A stretch of 64,000 nucleotides of DNA from Acinetobacter nosocomialis NIPH 2119 (GCF_000368085.1 NZ_KB849239.1:2225749-2289748), one strand, 5' to 3'; counted from the first letter of the stretch, positions 9,410 through 19,325 are shown. Program-made: numbers and translations. Notes: a model not told the origin generated them from the sequence alone.

Positions 9410-10392
9410 GCAATTTTTCCTTCTGCCACTAAAACAGCATTTAGGGCATCTTCCATTTTGCTCTTACTATCAATAGAAAAAGCTTTTTCAATATTTGGTA
9501 AACGCTTTGCGAGATTACTCAATACTGTACCTGGGCCACACTCAACAATGTACTGAATACCTTGGTCTTGTAGAGACTGCATGGTACGTGTCCATTGTAC
9601 AGACTGGTACAATTGTGCTGTTAAAGCCTGACGTAATTGAGCAACATCGGTAGCAATTCCCGCGTTGACATTTTGTATTACAGGAATGGTAGGTAGCTCA
9701 ATGGCAGTTTGTTCCAAAGCTTCTGCAAATTTTTCTGCTGCCGGCTTCATCAATGAACAATGTGATGGAACAGAAACCGGTAAAGCAATTGCTTTAGCAG
9801 ATTGTTCTTTTGCCAATGCCATAACTTGCTGTACAGATGCAGTACTACCCGCAATTACAACCTGACCTTGTGAATTATAGTTTGCTGCTTCAACTGAACC
9901 TTGACCTGATGCACTCACGCTCTGGCACAATTCAACTACTTTATCATCAGCTAAACCAAGAATAGCAGCCATAGCGCCTTCCCCTTGAGGAACAGCATTT
10001 TGCATGAGTTTTCCACGCAAATTAACTAATTTAACTGCATCCGCCAAACTCATTGAACCTGCTGCAACTAAAGCGCTGTATTCACCTAAAGAGTGACCTG
10101 CAAGGTATTTAGGGGCTAAACCACCTAAATCTAACCATAAACGCCATAAAGCAATACTGGCAGTTAATAATACAGGTTGGGTATTTTCTGTTTGGTCTAA
10201 ACCTTCACCACTTTGTGCAATGTGCCAAAGATCAAATCCTAGCGCGTCTGAAGCTTCGGCAAAAGTTTGCCCAACTCCACTAAACTGTTCTGCGAGTTCA
10301 GCGAGCATACCAACTTTTTGTGAACCTTGACCTGGAAACACAAATGCAGTTTTTGTGGCTAAAGCTACTTGTTCAAGACGTTTAGCAGACAT
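9406..10392 (-). CDS. fabD: Malonyl-CoA-ACP transacylase
   Basis: Transfers malonyl from CoA to ACP. 328 residues from ATG 10392 (MSAKRLEQ), which has AAGGA nine bases upstream; an in-frame ATG at 10416 is less likely. Motifs are FVFPGQGSQKVGM near the N terminus, the nucleophile elbow GHSLGEYSALVAAG, VPSHCSLM with the catalytic His, and VECGPGTVLSNL. First gene of fabD-fabG-acpP. Unlike E. coli, plsX and fabH are not between rpmF and fabD, and fabF does not follow acpP. Confidence 0.96.
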   Translation of the reverse strand: MSAKRLEQVALATKTAFVFPGQGSQKVGMLAELAEQFSGVGQTFAEASDALGFDLWHIAQSGEGLDQTENTQPVLLTASIALWRLWLDLGGLAPKYLAGHSLGEYSALVAAGSMSLADAVKLVNLRGKLMQNAVPQGEGAMAAILGLADDKVVELCQSVSASGQGSVEAANYNSQGQVVIAGSTASVQQVMALAKEQSAKAIALPVSVPSHCSLMKPAAEKFAEALEQTAIELPTIPVIQNVNAGIATDVAQLRQALTAQLYQSVQWTRTMQSLQDQGIQYIVECGPGTVLSNLAKRLPNIEKAFSIDSKSKMEDALNAVLVAEGKIA

Positions 10393-10478
10393 AAGAAATC
10401 CTTTTTGGGTTTTCACTCATTTCTCTGGAGCGGAAATTTAACATTTAATTTGTATATTTATAATTGCGAAAAACAACA

Positions 10479-10506
10479 AAAAAAGGGAGCTTTCGCTCCC
10501 ATTTTT
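10479..10506 (-). terminator. Terminator after rpmF
   Basis: GGGAGC-TTTC-GCTCCC (10485-10500), with seven T on the minus strand. It separates yceD-rpmF from fabD-fabG-acpP. Confidence 0.9.
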
Positions 10507-10544
10507 TCTATACTTAAGCATCACGCTTAATGCATATCATGCAA

Positions 10545-10730
10545 TTATTCAGCATCAGCTGCTTTAGCGAATAATTGGCGACCACGGTAGAAACCGTCTT
10601 TAGTCACGTGGTGACGACGATGAGTTTCACCAGTTGCTTGGTCTACTGTTAATGCATTCTCGGTTAAAGCGTCATGTGAACGGCGCATGTCACGGCGAGA
10701 GCGACTTTTACGGTTTTGCTGAACGGCCAT
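10545..10730 (-). CDS. rpmF: 50S ribosomal protein L32
   Basis: 61-residue, strongly basic L32: [20 protein letters not shown] at the N terminus and [16 protein letters not shown] in the second half match the family. AGGAGCC lies just upstream of the start. It is the second gene of yceD-rpmF, a widely conserved pair, and is followed by a strong terminator. Confidence 0.97.
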
Positions 10731-10804
10731 GATGGCTCCTTACAAAGATCGAAAAAATGGATCAGAACAAATTCAGTTGTCTTATCTCATAATCATAACA
10801 CAAA

Positions 10805-11365
10805 TTATGAGTTAAGTTTACCCTTCAAACCTGCCAAAACATCAAACGGGTTATCCCGTTTCTCTTCGACAACGTTCTGAATGGTAGGTTGATGTTTATG
10901 TTCACAAGCATCATGCTTGGGAGATAAAGGCATCAACAATAACAGTTCATCTTCTAGTAATGCGAGTAAGTTAATCGAAGCAGGTGTATCAAAATCACCT
11001 TTTGTCGAAGACTCACTTTCACCTAAAACGATGAAATCAGCATCCTCATCCAAGCGCTCTATCAGTGACTCATCATCTACAAGTGCAATATGAAAGTCAG
11101 AAACAATTGGCATTTCAACAGGTTCCAAACAACGTTGGCACTCCATTGGAACTTTTGTTTCCATGTGACCATCTAACCACACAATGCGATGATAGGCATC
11201 CATTGATAGCTTACAGTCTATGTTGATCAATTGGTTATCAATTGACCCAACAGCTTCACGAGCAATACGAGCAAGACGAGACAATGGCAGTTGACCTGAC
11301 CATGTAAAGCCTTGTTCAGCCCATTTAAACGGCTCAATCTGTGCCGGAAAGGTATTTGCTGACAT
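10805..11365 (-). CDS. yceD: YceD (DUF177) protein, 23S rRNA accumulation factor
   Basis: 186 residues of the DUF177 family. The conserved pair of cysteines is seen in PMECQRCLEPVEM (about 79-91), and the acidic middle and C-terminal NPFDVLAGLKGKL match YceD. The E. coli protein is linked to 23S rRNA accumulation; the mechanism is not settled. It heads the yceD-rpmF operon. The strong promoter upstream leaves a leader of only about 7 bases and no Shine-Dalgarno sequence. Confidence 0.92.
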   Translation of the reverse strand: MSANTFPAQIEPFKWAEQGFTWSGQLPLSRLARIAREAVGSIDNQLINIDCKLSMDAYHRIVWLDGHMETKVPMECQRCLEPVEMPIVSDFHIALVDDESLIERLDEDADFIVLGESESSTKGDFDTPASINLLALLEDELLLLMPLSPKHDACEHKHQPTIQNVVEEKRDNPFDVLAGLKGKLNS

Positions 11366-11378
11366 AATTAAGGCGGCA

Positions 11379-11407
11379 ATTCTACAAATTCATCGGTACT
11401 CTGTCAA
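11379..11407 (-). promoter_or_regulatory. Strong sigma-70-type promoter for yceD-rpmF
   Basis: On the minus strand TTGACA (11407-11402), a 17-base spacer and TAGAAT (11384-11379). This is a perfect -35 with a five-of-six -10 at ideal spacing. The expected start near 11372 is only about 7 bases from the yceD ATG. Confidence 0.85.
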
Positions 11408-11461
11408 AGATTAAGATACAATTTTGTACTTCTTTAGACAGAACTCGGGGTAAATTAAGCA

Positions 11462-12124
11462 ATGCACCTGTTGCAGCCGCAACCTGAAGTTAACACTTCA
11501 TTACTCGTTTGCACCCATTCAACTCACCAAAACACTCTTTTACCTGACGTGGTGCAACTCTCACCATGGCCAAGCTCAAAATTAGAGTCTGAGCAAGTTG
11601 ATTGGCTTATTTTACACTTTAATCACTGGTTTTCCCACCATAATGTGACATTAGTTCGTGGAGAATTTGAACCAGAATATTTCCCAGCAAATGAACATGA
11701 ACCAGCTAAAATCCAATTTGCTCATGGTTTTTTCAATAGCGCTTTGCATGAAATTAGCCATTGGACAATTGCAGGTGCAAAACGACGTCTGTTGCCCGAT
11801 TTAGGTTATTGGTATGCGCCAGATGGCCGAACTAAAGAACAGCAGGATTTATTTGAACAAGTAGAAATCAAACCTCAAGCCATTGAATGGTTATTTGCCC
11901 AATCTTTTGGCAGAAAATTTAGAGTATCTCTAGATAACCTGACAGGTGATGGCGGAGATGGCAAAAAGTTTAAAGATAATGTTTATATCCAAGTTCAACG
12001 TTACTTTTCTGGTGAAGCTAAACTACCTGTTGATGCAGCAAGATTCATTGAATGTATTTGCCAATGTACACGAGCAGGTACAGCGTTACAATTAGATGAA
12101 TTTAAACGTGAACTCCTTGATTAA
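11462..12124 (+). CDS. epmC: Elongation factor P hydroxylase (EpmC/YfcM)
   Basis: 220 residues. The HExxH-type metal site is visible in ALHEISHWTIAGAKRR (about 97-112), as is LPDLGYWYAPDGRTKEQQ and QPQAIEWLFAQS-like sequence, typical of YfcM. In E. coli this enzyme hydroxylates the lysylated Lys34 of EF-P after EpmA/EpmB act. EpmA and EpmB are not in this window. Monocistronic; divergent from yceD. Confidence 0.9.
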   Translation: MHLLQPQPEVNTSLLVCTHSTHQNTLLPDVVQLSPWPSSKLESEQVDWLILHFNHWFSHHNVTLVRGEFEPEYFPANEHEPAKIQFAHGFFNSALHEISHWTIAGAKRRLLPDLGYWYAPDGRTKEQQDLFEQVEIKPQAIEWLFAQSFGRKFRVSLDNLTGDGGDGKKFKDNVYIQVQRYFSGEAKLPVDAARFIECICQCTRAGTALQLDEFKRELLD

Positions 12125-12213
12125 ATGACAAAAAAACTACGTAAGTTACTTGCTTCCGAAGTTTGAAAAGTCTAATACTATTTTTAATACTGGCGTGATG
12201 GAGTCTCTAAAAT

Positions 12214-12831
12214 ATGTTGCATTTACATGTACATCCTGAAAATCCACAGCAACGCCTCATTGATCAAGCAGTTGAGCGTATTCGTGCAGGCGATGTTGTG
12301 GTCTACCCGACCGATGCTGCCTATGCAATCGGATGTCAGATTGGTAATAAGAATGCGATGGAACGCATTGCCCAGATTCGTGATTTAGGCCCTAAGCATC
12401 AATACGCAATTATGTGTTGTGATTTATCAGATATCGCGACTTATGCAAAAGTTGATAATGCGACGTATCGGTTATTAAAAGCAAATACACCTGCCATTAC
12501 GACTTTCATTTTACCTGCAACAAGTGAAGTTCCACGCAGGTTAATGCATCCTAAAAAGAAAACGATTGGTTTACGCATTCCAAGTAACCCGATTTGTCAG
12601 GCTTTATTAAAAGAACTTGGTGAGCCTTTACTTACAAGTACATTAATTTTACCCGGACAAGAAGACCCACTTGATGATCCTTACGATATTGAAAGTCAGT
12701 TGTCTAAACGTATTGATGTCTTTATCGATGGGGGTTTTGGTACTTTAACAACAACTAGTATTGTTGATTTATCGGGTGAACATCCGGAAATTATACGTCA
12801 CGGTGCTGGAGATGTAAGTGCTTTCGAATAA
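12214..12831 (+). CDS. YciO/Sua5-family protein (threonylcarbamoyl-AMP synthase fold)
   Basis: 205 residues of the YrdC/Sua5/YciO superfamily. N-terminal VYPTDAAYAIGC (about 29-40) and KKTIGLRIPSNPICQALL are characteristic. The overall length and LHVHPENPQQRLI beginning fit YciO rather than the essential TsaC, which is usually shorter; the substrate of YciO is uncertain. GGAG lies upstream of the start. A hairpin overlaps the stop codon. Confidence 0.87.
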   Translation: MLHLHVHPENPQQRLIDQAVERIRAGDVVVYPTDAAYAIGCQIGNKNAMERIAQIRDLGPKHQYAIMCCDLSDIATYAKVDNATYRLLKANTPAITTFILPATSEVPRRLMHPKKKTIGLRIPSNPICQALLKELGEPLLTSTLILPGQEDPLDDPYDIESQLSKRIDVFIDGGFGTLTTTSIVDLSGEHPEIIRHGAGDVSAFE

Positions 12832-12848
12832 GCACTTATTCTCCTTTT
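12816..12848 (+). terminator. Possible terminator overlapping the yciO-like stop codon
   Basis: AAGTGCTT and AAGCACTT pair around the TAA stop and are followed by ATTCTCCTTTTTA. The T run is imperfect. Confidence 0.45.
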
Positions 12849-13057
12849 TACCAATAGTTAAAAAAAAAGTATTATCAAGAAAAAAAATACTCTTTATTTA
12901 GTTTGGATTTTTTATACACTTTAGTCGTTAAGCAATTTATTAAAAGTCACAATTCCTTTAGAATGTTTTTCACTATCTGCTGTTCTTCTGCTACAGCTCT
13001 TATTGACTTGAAAAACAAGTCTCATGCTTTTGAAAATTCGCGTGGCTTATAATCGTA

Positions 13058-13849
13058 ATGAACCAATCACTTCATCAATCCATGGAAGACGTTCCACACA
13101 TCCGTGTTTTAGATGAGTGGCACGACACAATTCCTGAAGATCTTTATATTCCTCCGGCTGCTTTTGAGATTTTACTCGAACAGTTTGAAGGACCACTCGA
13201 CTTTTTAATTTATCTGATTCAGAAAAACGGTTTTGATTTAATTCAGCTCGATATTGCACCTATTGCAACTCAATATTTAGCTTATATGGATAGCATGAAA
13301 TCCTTAAATATTGAGTTGACTGCCGACTATATGGTTATGGCTGCTCTATTGGCTGATTTGAAATCTCGCTTACTCTTACCTAAACCTACAGTAGTGAGTA
13401 TCGAAAAAGATCCTAAACAGGATCTTATTGATCGACTAGAAACTTATTTACGCATTAAACAAGCGGCTGAACGTTTAGGTCAAATGCCAGTTCTTGACCG
13501 TGATACATTTAGTGCCAATGTAAGCTTAGGTCATATCGCGCCTGTTTATGAAGGTTATGATGTTTCAGCATTACATGATGCTTTGTTTTGCGTATTTAAT
13601 CGTCCTGAACCCGTAACACACACAATTGCGCAAGAGCCTGTACTGTTAGAAGAACGTATTGCTTATATTGAAGAGAAATTAGAGTCAGGCGACGTGTTAA
13701 GTTTTAAAGAATTACTTAATCCCCAACAAGGCCGTATGGGAATGGTTGTAACTTTTATGGCTGTTTTAGAATTGACCCGACAACAAAAGATTAAAATTAT
13801 TGCTACAGGTGTTGAAGCTCCATTGGCTATTCAAGGGTCTGCAGCATGA
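13058..13849 (+). CDS. scpA: Segregation and condensation protein A (kleisin)
   Basis: Kleisin subunit that bridges the SMC heads. 263 residues: the N-terminal SMC neck-binding motif EQFEGPLDFLIYLIQKNGFD (about 44-63), DYMVMAALLADLKSRLLLP, and a C-terminal winged helix (SFKELLNPQQGRMGMVVTFM). The stop overlaps scpB (ATGA). A TATAAT at 13048-13053 ends four bases before ATG 13058; if that is the promoter, translation may start at the in-frame ATG 13082 instead. Confidence 0.93.
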   Translation: MNQSLHQSMEDVPHIRVLDEWHDTIPEDLYIPPAAFEILLEQFEGPLDFLIYLIQKNGFDLIQLDIAPIATQYLAYMDSMKSLNIELTADYMVMAALLADLKSRLLLPKPTVVSIEKDPKQDLIDRLETYLRIKQAAERLGQMPVLDRDTFSANVSLGHIAPVYEGYDVSALHDALFCVFNRPEPVTHTIAQEPVLLEERIAYIEEKLESGDVLSFKELLNPQQGRMGMVVTFMAVLELTRQQKIKIIATGVEAPLAIQGSAA

Positions 13850-14439
13850 GTTTTGAACAAAATAATAATGATTTGTCATTAGCTGACATTCATCACGAAG
13901 TTTTATTGCAACTTGAAGCGATTATTTTTGCCAGTGAAGCACCTGTTTCAATTGCTCGTTTAAAAGAAGCTTTTAATAATCAATATAACAAACAACAGCT
14001 TCGTCAGCTTTTACAACAACTTGCCCTCTTACAACATGGCCGCTCTATTGAGTTGATTGAAACCGCGCAAGGCTTCCGTTTTCAGGTAAGATCCAAATAT
14101 CGCAATATTATTGCGCAGATTTGGCCAGAGCGACCAACAAAACTGTCGCCATCTTTACTAGAAACCTTGGCTGTCATTGCGTATCATCAACCAGTCACGC
14201 GTGCTGATATTGAACAAATTCGTGGTGTATCTAATAATAGTCAGATTCTCAGAACGCTATTTGACTGGAACTGGATTAAAGAAGCCGGTTTTAGAGATTT
14301 ACCCGGAAGACCTGCGTTGCTAATTACAACGCCTCAATTTCTGAATGCTTTTGGTCTAGCCTCTTTAGGCCAATTGCCTCCCCTACAGAACGCCAAGGAA
14401 GCATTTATGGCTCTCGATGCGAATGCACCGAAATCATAA
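13846..14439 (+). CDS. scpB: Segregation and condensation protein B
   Basis: 197 residues with two winged-helix domains; it binds ScpA as a dimer in the SMC-ScpAB complex. The diagnostic LLETLAVIAYHQPVTRADIE followed by QIRGVSNN and GRPALLITTPQFLNAFGL is clear. It overlaps scpA by four bases and is followed by rluB 41 bases later, the common scpA-scpB-rluB order. smc is in the same window at 28190. Confidence 0.95.
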   Translation: MSFEQNNNDLSLADIHHEVLLQLEAIIFASEAPVSIARLKEAFNNQYNKQQLRQLLQQLALLQHGRSIELIETAQGFRFQVRSKYRNIIAQIWPERPTKLSPSLLETLAVIAYHQPVTRADIEQIRGVSNNSQILRTLFDWNWIKEAGFRDLPGRPALLITTPQFLNAFGLASLGQLPPLQNAKEAFMALDANAPKS

Positions 14440-14460
14440 AGAGGTGGACTGTTGATCATT

Positions 14461-14484
14461 ATGTCTAAGGTTGTGCTGTCATGA
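14461..14484 (+). CDS. Possible 7-codon ORF coupled to rluB
   Basis: ATG 14461 opens a seven-codon frame (MSKVVLS) whose TGA overlaps the rluB ATG as ATGA. GAGGTGG lies upstream at 14441. It might couple ribosomes from the scpB end to rluB, or be chance. Confidence 0.2.
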   Translation: MSKVVLS

Positions 14485-15404
14485 GTGAAAAATTGCAAAA
14501 AGTATTAGCGCGAATCGGATTAGGTTCTCGCCGATATATGGAAGAGGTTATTGCCGCAGGACGCGTGAGTGTAAACGGCCGCGTTGCCCAAGTGGGTGAG
14601 CGCATTGAACCAGGCGATGAATTACGCATTGATGGCCGTAAAGTTCAGTTCCAGATCGAAGATGAAATTCGTCGTCGTGTACTGATTTATTATAAACCAG
14701 AGGGTGAGATCTGTTCACGTAATGACCCAGAAAAACGCCCAACTGTATTTGATCATTTGCCACAAATTGCAAATGACCGTTGGGTAATGGTAGGTCGTCT
14801 GGATATTAACAGTACAGGTTTATTACTATTTACAAACGATGGTGAGCTTGCTAACCGCTTAATGCATCCATCTAATGAAATTGAACGTGAATACGCTGTA
14901 CGTGTAATGGGTGAAGTAACACCACAATTACGCCAAAACATGGTCAATGGTGTAGAGCTTGAAGATGGCCCAGCCAAGTTCGAATCTTTCTCTGAAATTG
15001 GTGGTGAAGGTATTAACCGCTGGTATCAAGTTGTAGTGAAAGAAGGCCGTAACCGTGAGGTTCGCCGTATTTTCGAATCGCAAGGTCTTAAAGTAAGCCG
15101 CTTATTACGTACTCGCTACGGTACTGTTATTTTACCACGCGAATTACGTACTGGCCGTTGGATGGAACTCGATAAAACTGATATCGACAACTTAGCTAAA
15201 TCTGTTGAGTTGAAACCACGTCAAGGTACAGGTTTATTTGGTATGGCAAAACGTCGTACTGATCGTATGACAGAAAAACCAATGGCAGCACGTCGTGGTG
15301 GTTATTTACGTCAACAACGTCGTGATGATGAAAAAGAAGCACCAGCTAACACAGGTAATCAGCGTAAATCGACTGGTTTTAACCGTGGATTTAAAAAGTT
15401 CTAA
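14481..15404 (+). CDS. rluB: 23S rRNA pseudouridine synthase B
   Basis: 307 residues: an N-terminal S4 RNA-binding domain (EKLQKVLARIGLGSRR, RVSVNGRVA), then the RsuA/RluB catalytic domain with the Asp in GRLDINSTGLLLFTNDGELA (about 110-129), and the KEGRNREVRRIFESQG motif. A basic, low-complexity tail follows (about 245-307). RluB makes pseudouridine 2605 in 23S rRNA (E. coli numbering). Third gene of the scpA-scpB-rluB unit. Confidence 0.93.
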   Translation: MSEKLQKVLARIGLGSRRYMEEVIAAGRVSVNGRVAQVGERIEPGDELRIDGRKVQFQIEDEIRRRVLIYYKPEGEICSRNDPEKRPTVFDHLPQIANDRWVMVGRLDINSTGLLLFTNDGELANRLMHPSNEIEREYAVRVMGEVTPQLRQNMVNGVELEDGPAKFESFSEIGGEGINRWYQVVVKEGRNREVRRIFESQGLKVSRLLRTRYGTVILPRELRTGRWMELDKTDIDNLAKSVELKPRQGTGLFGMAKRRTDRMTEKPMAARRGGYLRQQRRDDEKEAPANTGNQRKSTGFNRGFKKF

Positions 15405-15420
15405 GTAAAACTTTTAAATC

Positions 15421-15452
15421 AAAAAAACCGCTCACTTTAGAGCGGTTTTTTA
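15421..15452. terminator. Bidirectional terminator rluB / bioD
   Basis: AAAAACCGCTC and AGAGCGGTTTTT form a stem flanked by A and T runs between converging genes. Confidence 0.9.
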
Positions 15453-15466
15453 TTATTTAATTTCAA

Positions 15467-16111
15467 TTAATTCATTTTTGCTAGTTCAATCCACTCAGCT
15501 TCTGGAAAATGAATGGCTAAATAGTTCTTTAAATAATTTGAAGTATCCTGCGAAATTAATGGATCTTTTGATTCATCTTTTAAGTTATAAACCAAAGCTT
15601 TTAATTTCAGACCGCGTGACTTAAGTGCCTCGAGACTAAGCAAAGTATGATTAATACTTCCTAGACGACCAGATGTCACTAAAATAACAGGAAACTGATG
15701 CTGAGCAACATAATCAATGGTGAGTAAACTGGTGGTTAAGGGCACCATTAAGCCACCCGCCCCTTCTAATAATACAATTTCAAAACGCTCAGCTAATGTT
15801 TGAGTCGCATTTTCAATTTTTTGAAAATCGATTTCTCGATTATCAAGACGCGTTGCTAAATGAGGTGAAGCAGGATAACTAAAGATTTCGGGCATAGTCA
15901 GCTTATCGTGATCTTCTTGAAACCAACCTTGCCCCATAATTTCACGATGCTTTTCAATATCTTCAGAAATATCAACATTACCTGTTTGAATGAGTTTTTG
16001 GGTAATTACTTTTTTACCCTGCTCAGTCCATAATTTTGCTAAAAAACCTGTCGCGTAGGTTTTTCCAATTTCGGTATCAATCCCACTGACAAAATAGATC
16101 TGACCACTCAT
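15467..16111 (-). CDS. bioD: Dethiobiotin synthetase
   Basis: ATP-dependent closure of the ureido ring from DAPA and CO2. 214 residues with the P-loop as [13 protein letters not shown] (about 10-22, canonical GTDTxVGKT) and [26 protein letters not shown]. It starts immediately after the bioC stop. Last gene of the bioA-bioF-bioC-bioD unit. Confidence 0.96.
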   Translation of the reverse strand: MSGQIYFVSGIDTEIGKTYATGFLAKLWTEQGKKVITQKLIQTGNVDISEDIEKHREIMGQGWFQEDHDKLTMPEIFSYPASPHLATRLDNREIDFQKIENATQTLAERFEIVLLEGAGGLMVPLTTSLLTIDYVAQHQFPVILVTSGRLGSINHTLLSLEALKSRGLKLKALVYNLKDESKDPLISQDTSNYLKNYLAIHFPEAEWIELAKMN

Positions 16112-16861
16112 TTACTTCATTCTCCGGGCAATACAATAAATTGGGTGATATGTTAGGGCATATCCCTCGGCGTGCTTATACCGATCATAATCTTGATAAA
16201 ACTGCTGTAAAGTTTGCTTGGTCCAACGGTGCTGCGCTGTCGCTGTTACACCAGTCGCTTTTAAATGTTGTAATACAGCTTTAGGTAAATCGAAATAGAG
16301 CTGAGTTTCTGACTCAGATAGATACAGAACTTCAAAACCAGCCTGAGTTAAGGCACTGTTCCAACTTTCAAGATTCCAATAATTTAAACCTTGTCCGGTT
16401 AGCTCTTTAATTTCAATTAGGTTCTTAGGACCAAATGTTGAAAAGCATAGCCAACCACTGTCAGTTAAAACATCATTACAACGCTTAAGCAAAAGTGGCA
16501 AATCCTGCATCCATTGCAAGGCAGAACCTGAAACAATCATATCGAGCTGCTGAGGGAGTTCTAAGGTTTCAACATCTCCAATTAACCATTTTAAATGCTC
16601 TTCATGATTGAAGTGCTCCTGCACCTCTGAGTACAGATCATTCAAAATTAAATCTTCAATTTGAAAAGCTTCAACAAGCAGACGAGTTAAATTACCAGAA
16701 CCACAACCAATTTCAAAAACACGTCGTATCTTGCTTGGGCAAAACTGCTTGAGTAAGCTTGTTAAATTTTGACAAATTTGTTTTTGAACAACTGCGTGCT
16801 CTGAATAGCTTTGACCTGCTTTAGCAAAACGCTCGGCAACTAAATTTTTATTCAGACTCAC
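16112..16861 (-). CDS. bioC: Malonyl-ACP O-methyltransferase
   Basis: Methylates malonyl-ACP to disguise it as a fatty acid primer for pimelate synthesis. 249 residues; SAM motif I is [15 protein letters not shown] (about 44-58), then an acidic motif II, and [18 protein letters not shown] in the second half as in BioC. Overlaps bioF by four bases and abuts bioD. A BioH-type esterase is needed downstream in the pathway; a candidate lies at 19388. Confidence 0.94.
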   Translation of the reverse strand: MSLNKNLVAERFAKAGQSYSEHAVVQKQICQNLTSLLKQFCPSKIRRVFEIGCGSGNLTRLLVEAFQIEDLILNDLYSEVQEHFNHEEHLKWLIGDVETLELPQQLDMIVSGSALQWMQDLPLLLKRCNDVLTDSGWLCFSTFGPKNLIEIKELTGQGLNYWNLESWNSALTQAGFEVLYLSESETQLYFDLPKAVLQHLKATGVTATAQHRWTKQTLQQFYQDYDRYKHAEGYALTYHPIYCIARRMK

Positions 16862-18015
16862 AGAAAACTCACCAGTGCTTCAAGCTCGTGTTGCTCGACC
16901 ATTGACGTTAAAGAAATACGTAAACGCGAACTATTTTTAGGTACTGTTGGTGGGCGTACAGGCATGGCATAAAAGCCGCTTTCCTGAACCTGTTTCGCCT
17001 TATCGATAGCAGCCTGACTTTCTCCCACAATCACTGGAATAATATGGCTGGTCGATGGACTCAGATAACCCTTTTGTACCACTGCTTGTTGAAGATATTG
17101 GCTAATATTTTTTAAGTGTTCACGCTGAGGTTGAGCCACTAATACTTTTTGAAAAATAAAATTTGCCCAAGCCATAACAATCGGAGGTTGAGCGGTACTA
17201 AAAATAAGCGGGCGCATTTTGTTAATGAGATAATCTTTAATAATTGGATGGCAAATAATATAACCACCGACAGCTGCTAATGCTTTACCTAAGGTACCAA
17301 CTAGAAAATCAATTTCCTGAATTACATTATATTGTTCAGCACACCCCAAACCTTGCTGACCACGTACACCAATTGAGTGTGCCTCATCGACATAAAGCAT
17401 GGTTTTAGCAAAACGTTTTTTAAGCTGGACTAATGCAGCTAAATCCGTTTCATCACCATCCATACTAAAAATACTTTCTGTGACCACAATGATTCGTTCA
17501 ATCTTGTCATCATCATGATACTTTTGTAGAAGCTGTTCTAAGTGCTCTAAATCATTATGTCGATACCGCACATACTGGGCACCAGACAAACGGATCCCAT
17601 CAATCATACTGGCATGAACTAACTTATCTGCCAAAATTAAAGTTTTACTATCAGCAACAGCAGGCAAAATACCAATATTCATATGGTAGCCACTATTGAA
17701 TAACAGAGCTGCCCGCCCACCAAATGCTTGGCTTAGGCTATTTTCCAACTGTTCATATTCATCAAAATTACCCGTCAATAAACGAGCCGATGAAGAACTA
17801 AAATAGCTGCGTTCTAACGGTAAGCTATCTAAAAACTCTTGGCGAAGATTAAGATTAGCCGCCAGTCCAAGATAGTCATTTGAAGCTAAGTTGAGCATTG
17901 TTTTATTTTTAATTGTAATAAAACGACCATGCTGCACATTTTGGGTAAATTGTCTGAAGTTACCTTGTTGTTTTAACTCATCTAACTCGGTAGCAAAATG
18001 ATCGAGCAATGACAT
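16858..18015 (-). CDS. bioF: 8-amino-7-oxononanoate synthase
   Basis: PLP enzyme that condenses pimeloyl-ACP with alanine. 385 residues; [12 protein letters not shown] near the N terminus, [12 protein letters not shown], the [17 protein letters not shown] stretch with the PLP-contacting Asp, and the Schiff-base Lys in [13 protein letters not shown] are all visible. It begins one base after the bioA stop and overlaps bioC by four bases. Confidence 0.96.
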   Translation of the reverse strand: MSLLDHFATELDELKQQGNFRQFTQNVQHGRFITIKNKTMLNLASNDYLGLAANLNLRQEFLDSLPLERSYFSSSSARLLTGNFDEYEQLENSLSQAFGGRAALLFNSGYHMNIGILPAVADSKTLILADKLVHASMIDGIRLSGAQYVRYRHNDLEHLEQLLQKYHDDDKIERIIVVTESIFSMDGDETDLAALVQLKKRFAKTMLYVDEAHSIGVRGQQGLGCAEQYNVIQEIDFLVGTLGKALAAVGGYIICHPIIKDYLINKMRPLIFSTAQPPIVMAWANFIFQKVLVAQPQREHLKNISQYLQQAVVQKGYLSPSTSHIIPVIVGESQAAIDKAKQVQESGFYAMPVRPPTVPKNSSRLRISLTSMVEQHELEALVSFL

Positions 18016-18016
18016 T

Positions 18017-19297
18017 TTAATGTGCCCCCTGCATCGTTTTAACTACTTCAACCAACTGTTCAAGCAAGTCACTTAACTCTTGTTGAGTAATAACATAAGG
18101 TGGCATCACATAAACCAGTTTGCCAAAAGGACGAATCCAGATTCCACGCTCTACAAATTGTTGCTGTAAAGTTTTCATATCGACATTAAAGGTGAGTTCT
18201 ACCACACCAATTGCACCGAGCACTCGTACATCAGCAACATAGTCAAGCTGATTTAAAGGCGTTAAATATTGGCTAAGTTGTTGCTCAATTCGCTTAATAT
18301 TGGCCTGCCAATCTTGCTCAATTAATAATTGCGTACTTTTTAAAGCAACGGCACAAGCGAGTGGATTGGCCATAAAAGTTGGGCCGTGCATAAATACCCC
18401 AGCCTCACCGCGACTAATGGTTTCAGCAACATGCTTTGTCGTTAAAGTCGCAGACAAAGTCAAATAACCGCCCGTTAGCCCTTTACCTAGACACATAATA
18501 TCTGGCTCGACTTGAGCATGTTCCCAAGCAAAAAGCTTACCTGTACGACCAAAACCGGTAGCAATTTCATCGAAAATTAACAACAGATGATATTTTTCAC
18601 AAAGCGCTTTAGCCTGACGTAAATATTCAGGATGATAAAAGCGCATGCCCCCTGCACCTTGAACAATCGGCTCAATAATGAGTGCAGCAAGGTTTTCATG
18701 ATTTTGCTGAATAGCTTGCTCTAGCTCGGCAATATCTTCTTGGTTCCATTCTTCATTAAATTTAGTTTTTGGTGCTGCTACAAAAAGACGATTCGGTAAG
18801 CTGGTACCAAAAATCTGATGCATACCTGTCACAGGATCACACACAGACATCGCATTCCATGTATCGCCGTGGTAACCGGACCGTGTGGTAATAAAGTTTG
18901 TTTTTTGTGGTTTTCCCTGTGCTGTCCAGAATTGCACAGCCATTTTTAAAGCAACCTCAACAGCGACCGAACCTGAATCTGCATAGAAAATTTTATCGAG
19001 ACTTGGTGGGGTAATTTTTAAAAGAATTTTACCAAGCTCAATAGCAGGATCGTGAGTCAAACCACCGAACATGATATGTGACATGTTTTGTAGTTGATCG
19101 GTCACTGCTTGATTAAGTTCAGGGTGGTTATAACCATGTATTGCACACCACCAAGACGACATACCATCAATTAAAGTTCTACCATCATCAAGTTCAATCG
19201 TTGCCCCATAGGCACGCTTCACTTTAAATGTGGGTAAAGGTTGGGTCATTGAAGTATATGGATGCCAAATATGTTCCAAATCAAAATTATCGGTCAT
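18017..19297 (-). CDS. bioA: Adenosylmethionine-8-amino-7-oxononanoate transaminase
   Basis: Transfers the amino group of SAM to KAPA to give DAPA. 426 residues of the class III aminotransferase fold: [14 protein letters not shown] at the start, [30 protein letters not shown], and the PLP Lys in [14 protein letters not shown]. Followed directly by bioF. Its upstream gap of about 90 bases holds a palindromic array (see 19326-19364). bioB is not in this cluster. Confidence 0.97.
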   Translation of the reverse strand: MTDNFDLEHIWHPYTSMTQPLPTFKVKRAYGATIELDDGRTLIDGMSSWWCAIHGYNHPELNQAVTDQLQNMSHIMFGGLTHDPAIELGKILLKITPPSLDKIFYADSGSVAVEVALKMAVQFWTAQGKPQKTNFITTRSGYHGDTWNAMSVCDPVTGMHQIFGTSLPNRLFVAAPKTKFNEEWNQEDIAELEQAIQQNHENLAALIIEPIVQGAGGMRFYHPEYLRQAKALCEKYHLLLIFDEIATGFGRTGKLFAWEHAQVEPDIMCLGKGLTGGYLTLSATLTTKHVAETISRGEAGVFMHGPTFMANPLACAVALKSTQLLIEQDWQANIKRIEQQLSQYLTPLNQLDYVADVRVLGAIGVVELTFNVDMKTLQQQFVERGIWIRPFGKLVYVMPPYVITQQELSDLLEQLVEVVKTMQGAH

Positions 19298-19325
19298 CCT
19301 CTATACCCTTTTACAGCAATCAAAT

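Noticed and set aside
11389..11398. Fourth copy of the CATTCRTCGG motif inside the yceD promoter spacer
   Set aside because: AATTCATCGG matches nine of ten bases, but it is in the opposite orientation relative to the gene and inside a strong housekeeping promoter, so it is probably chance.
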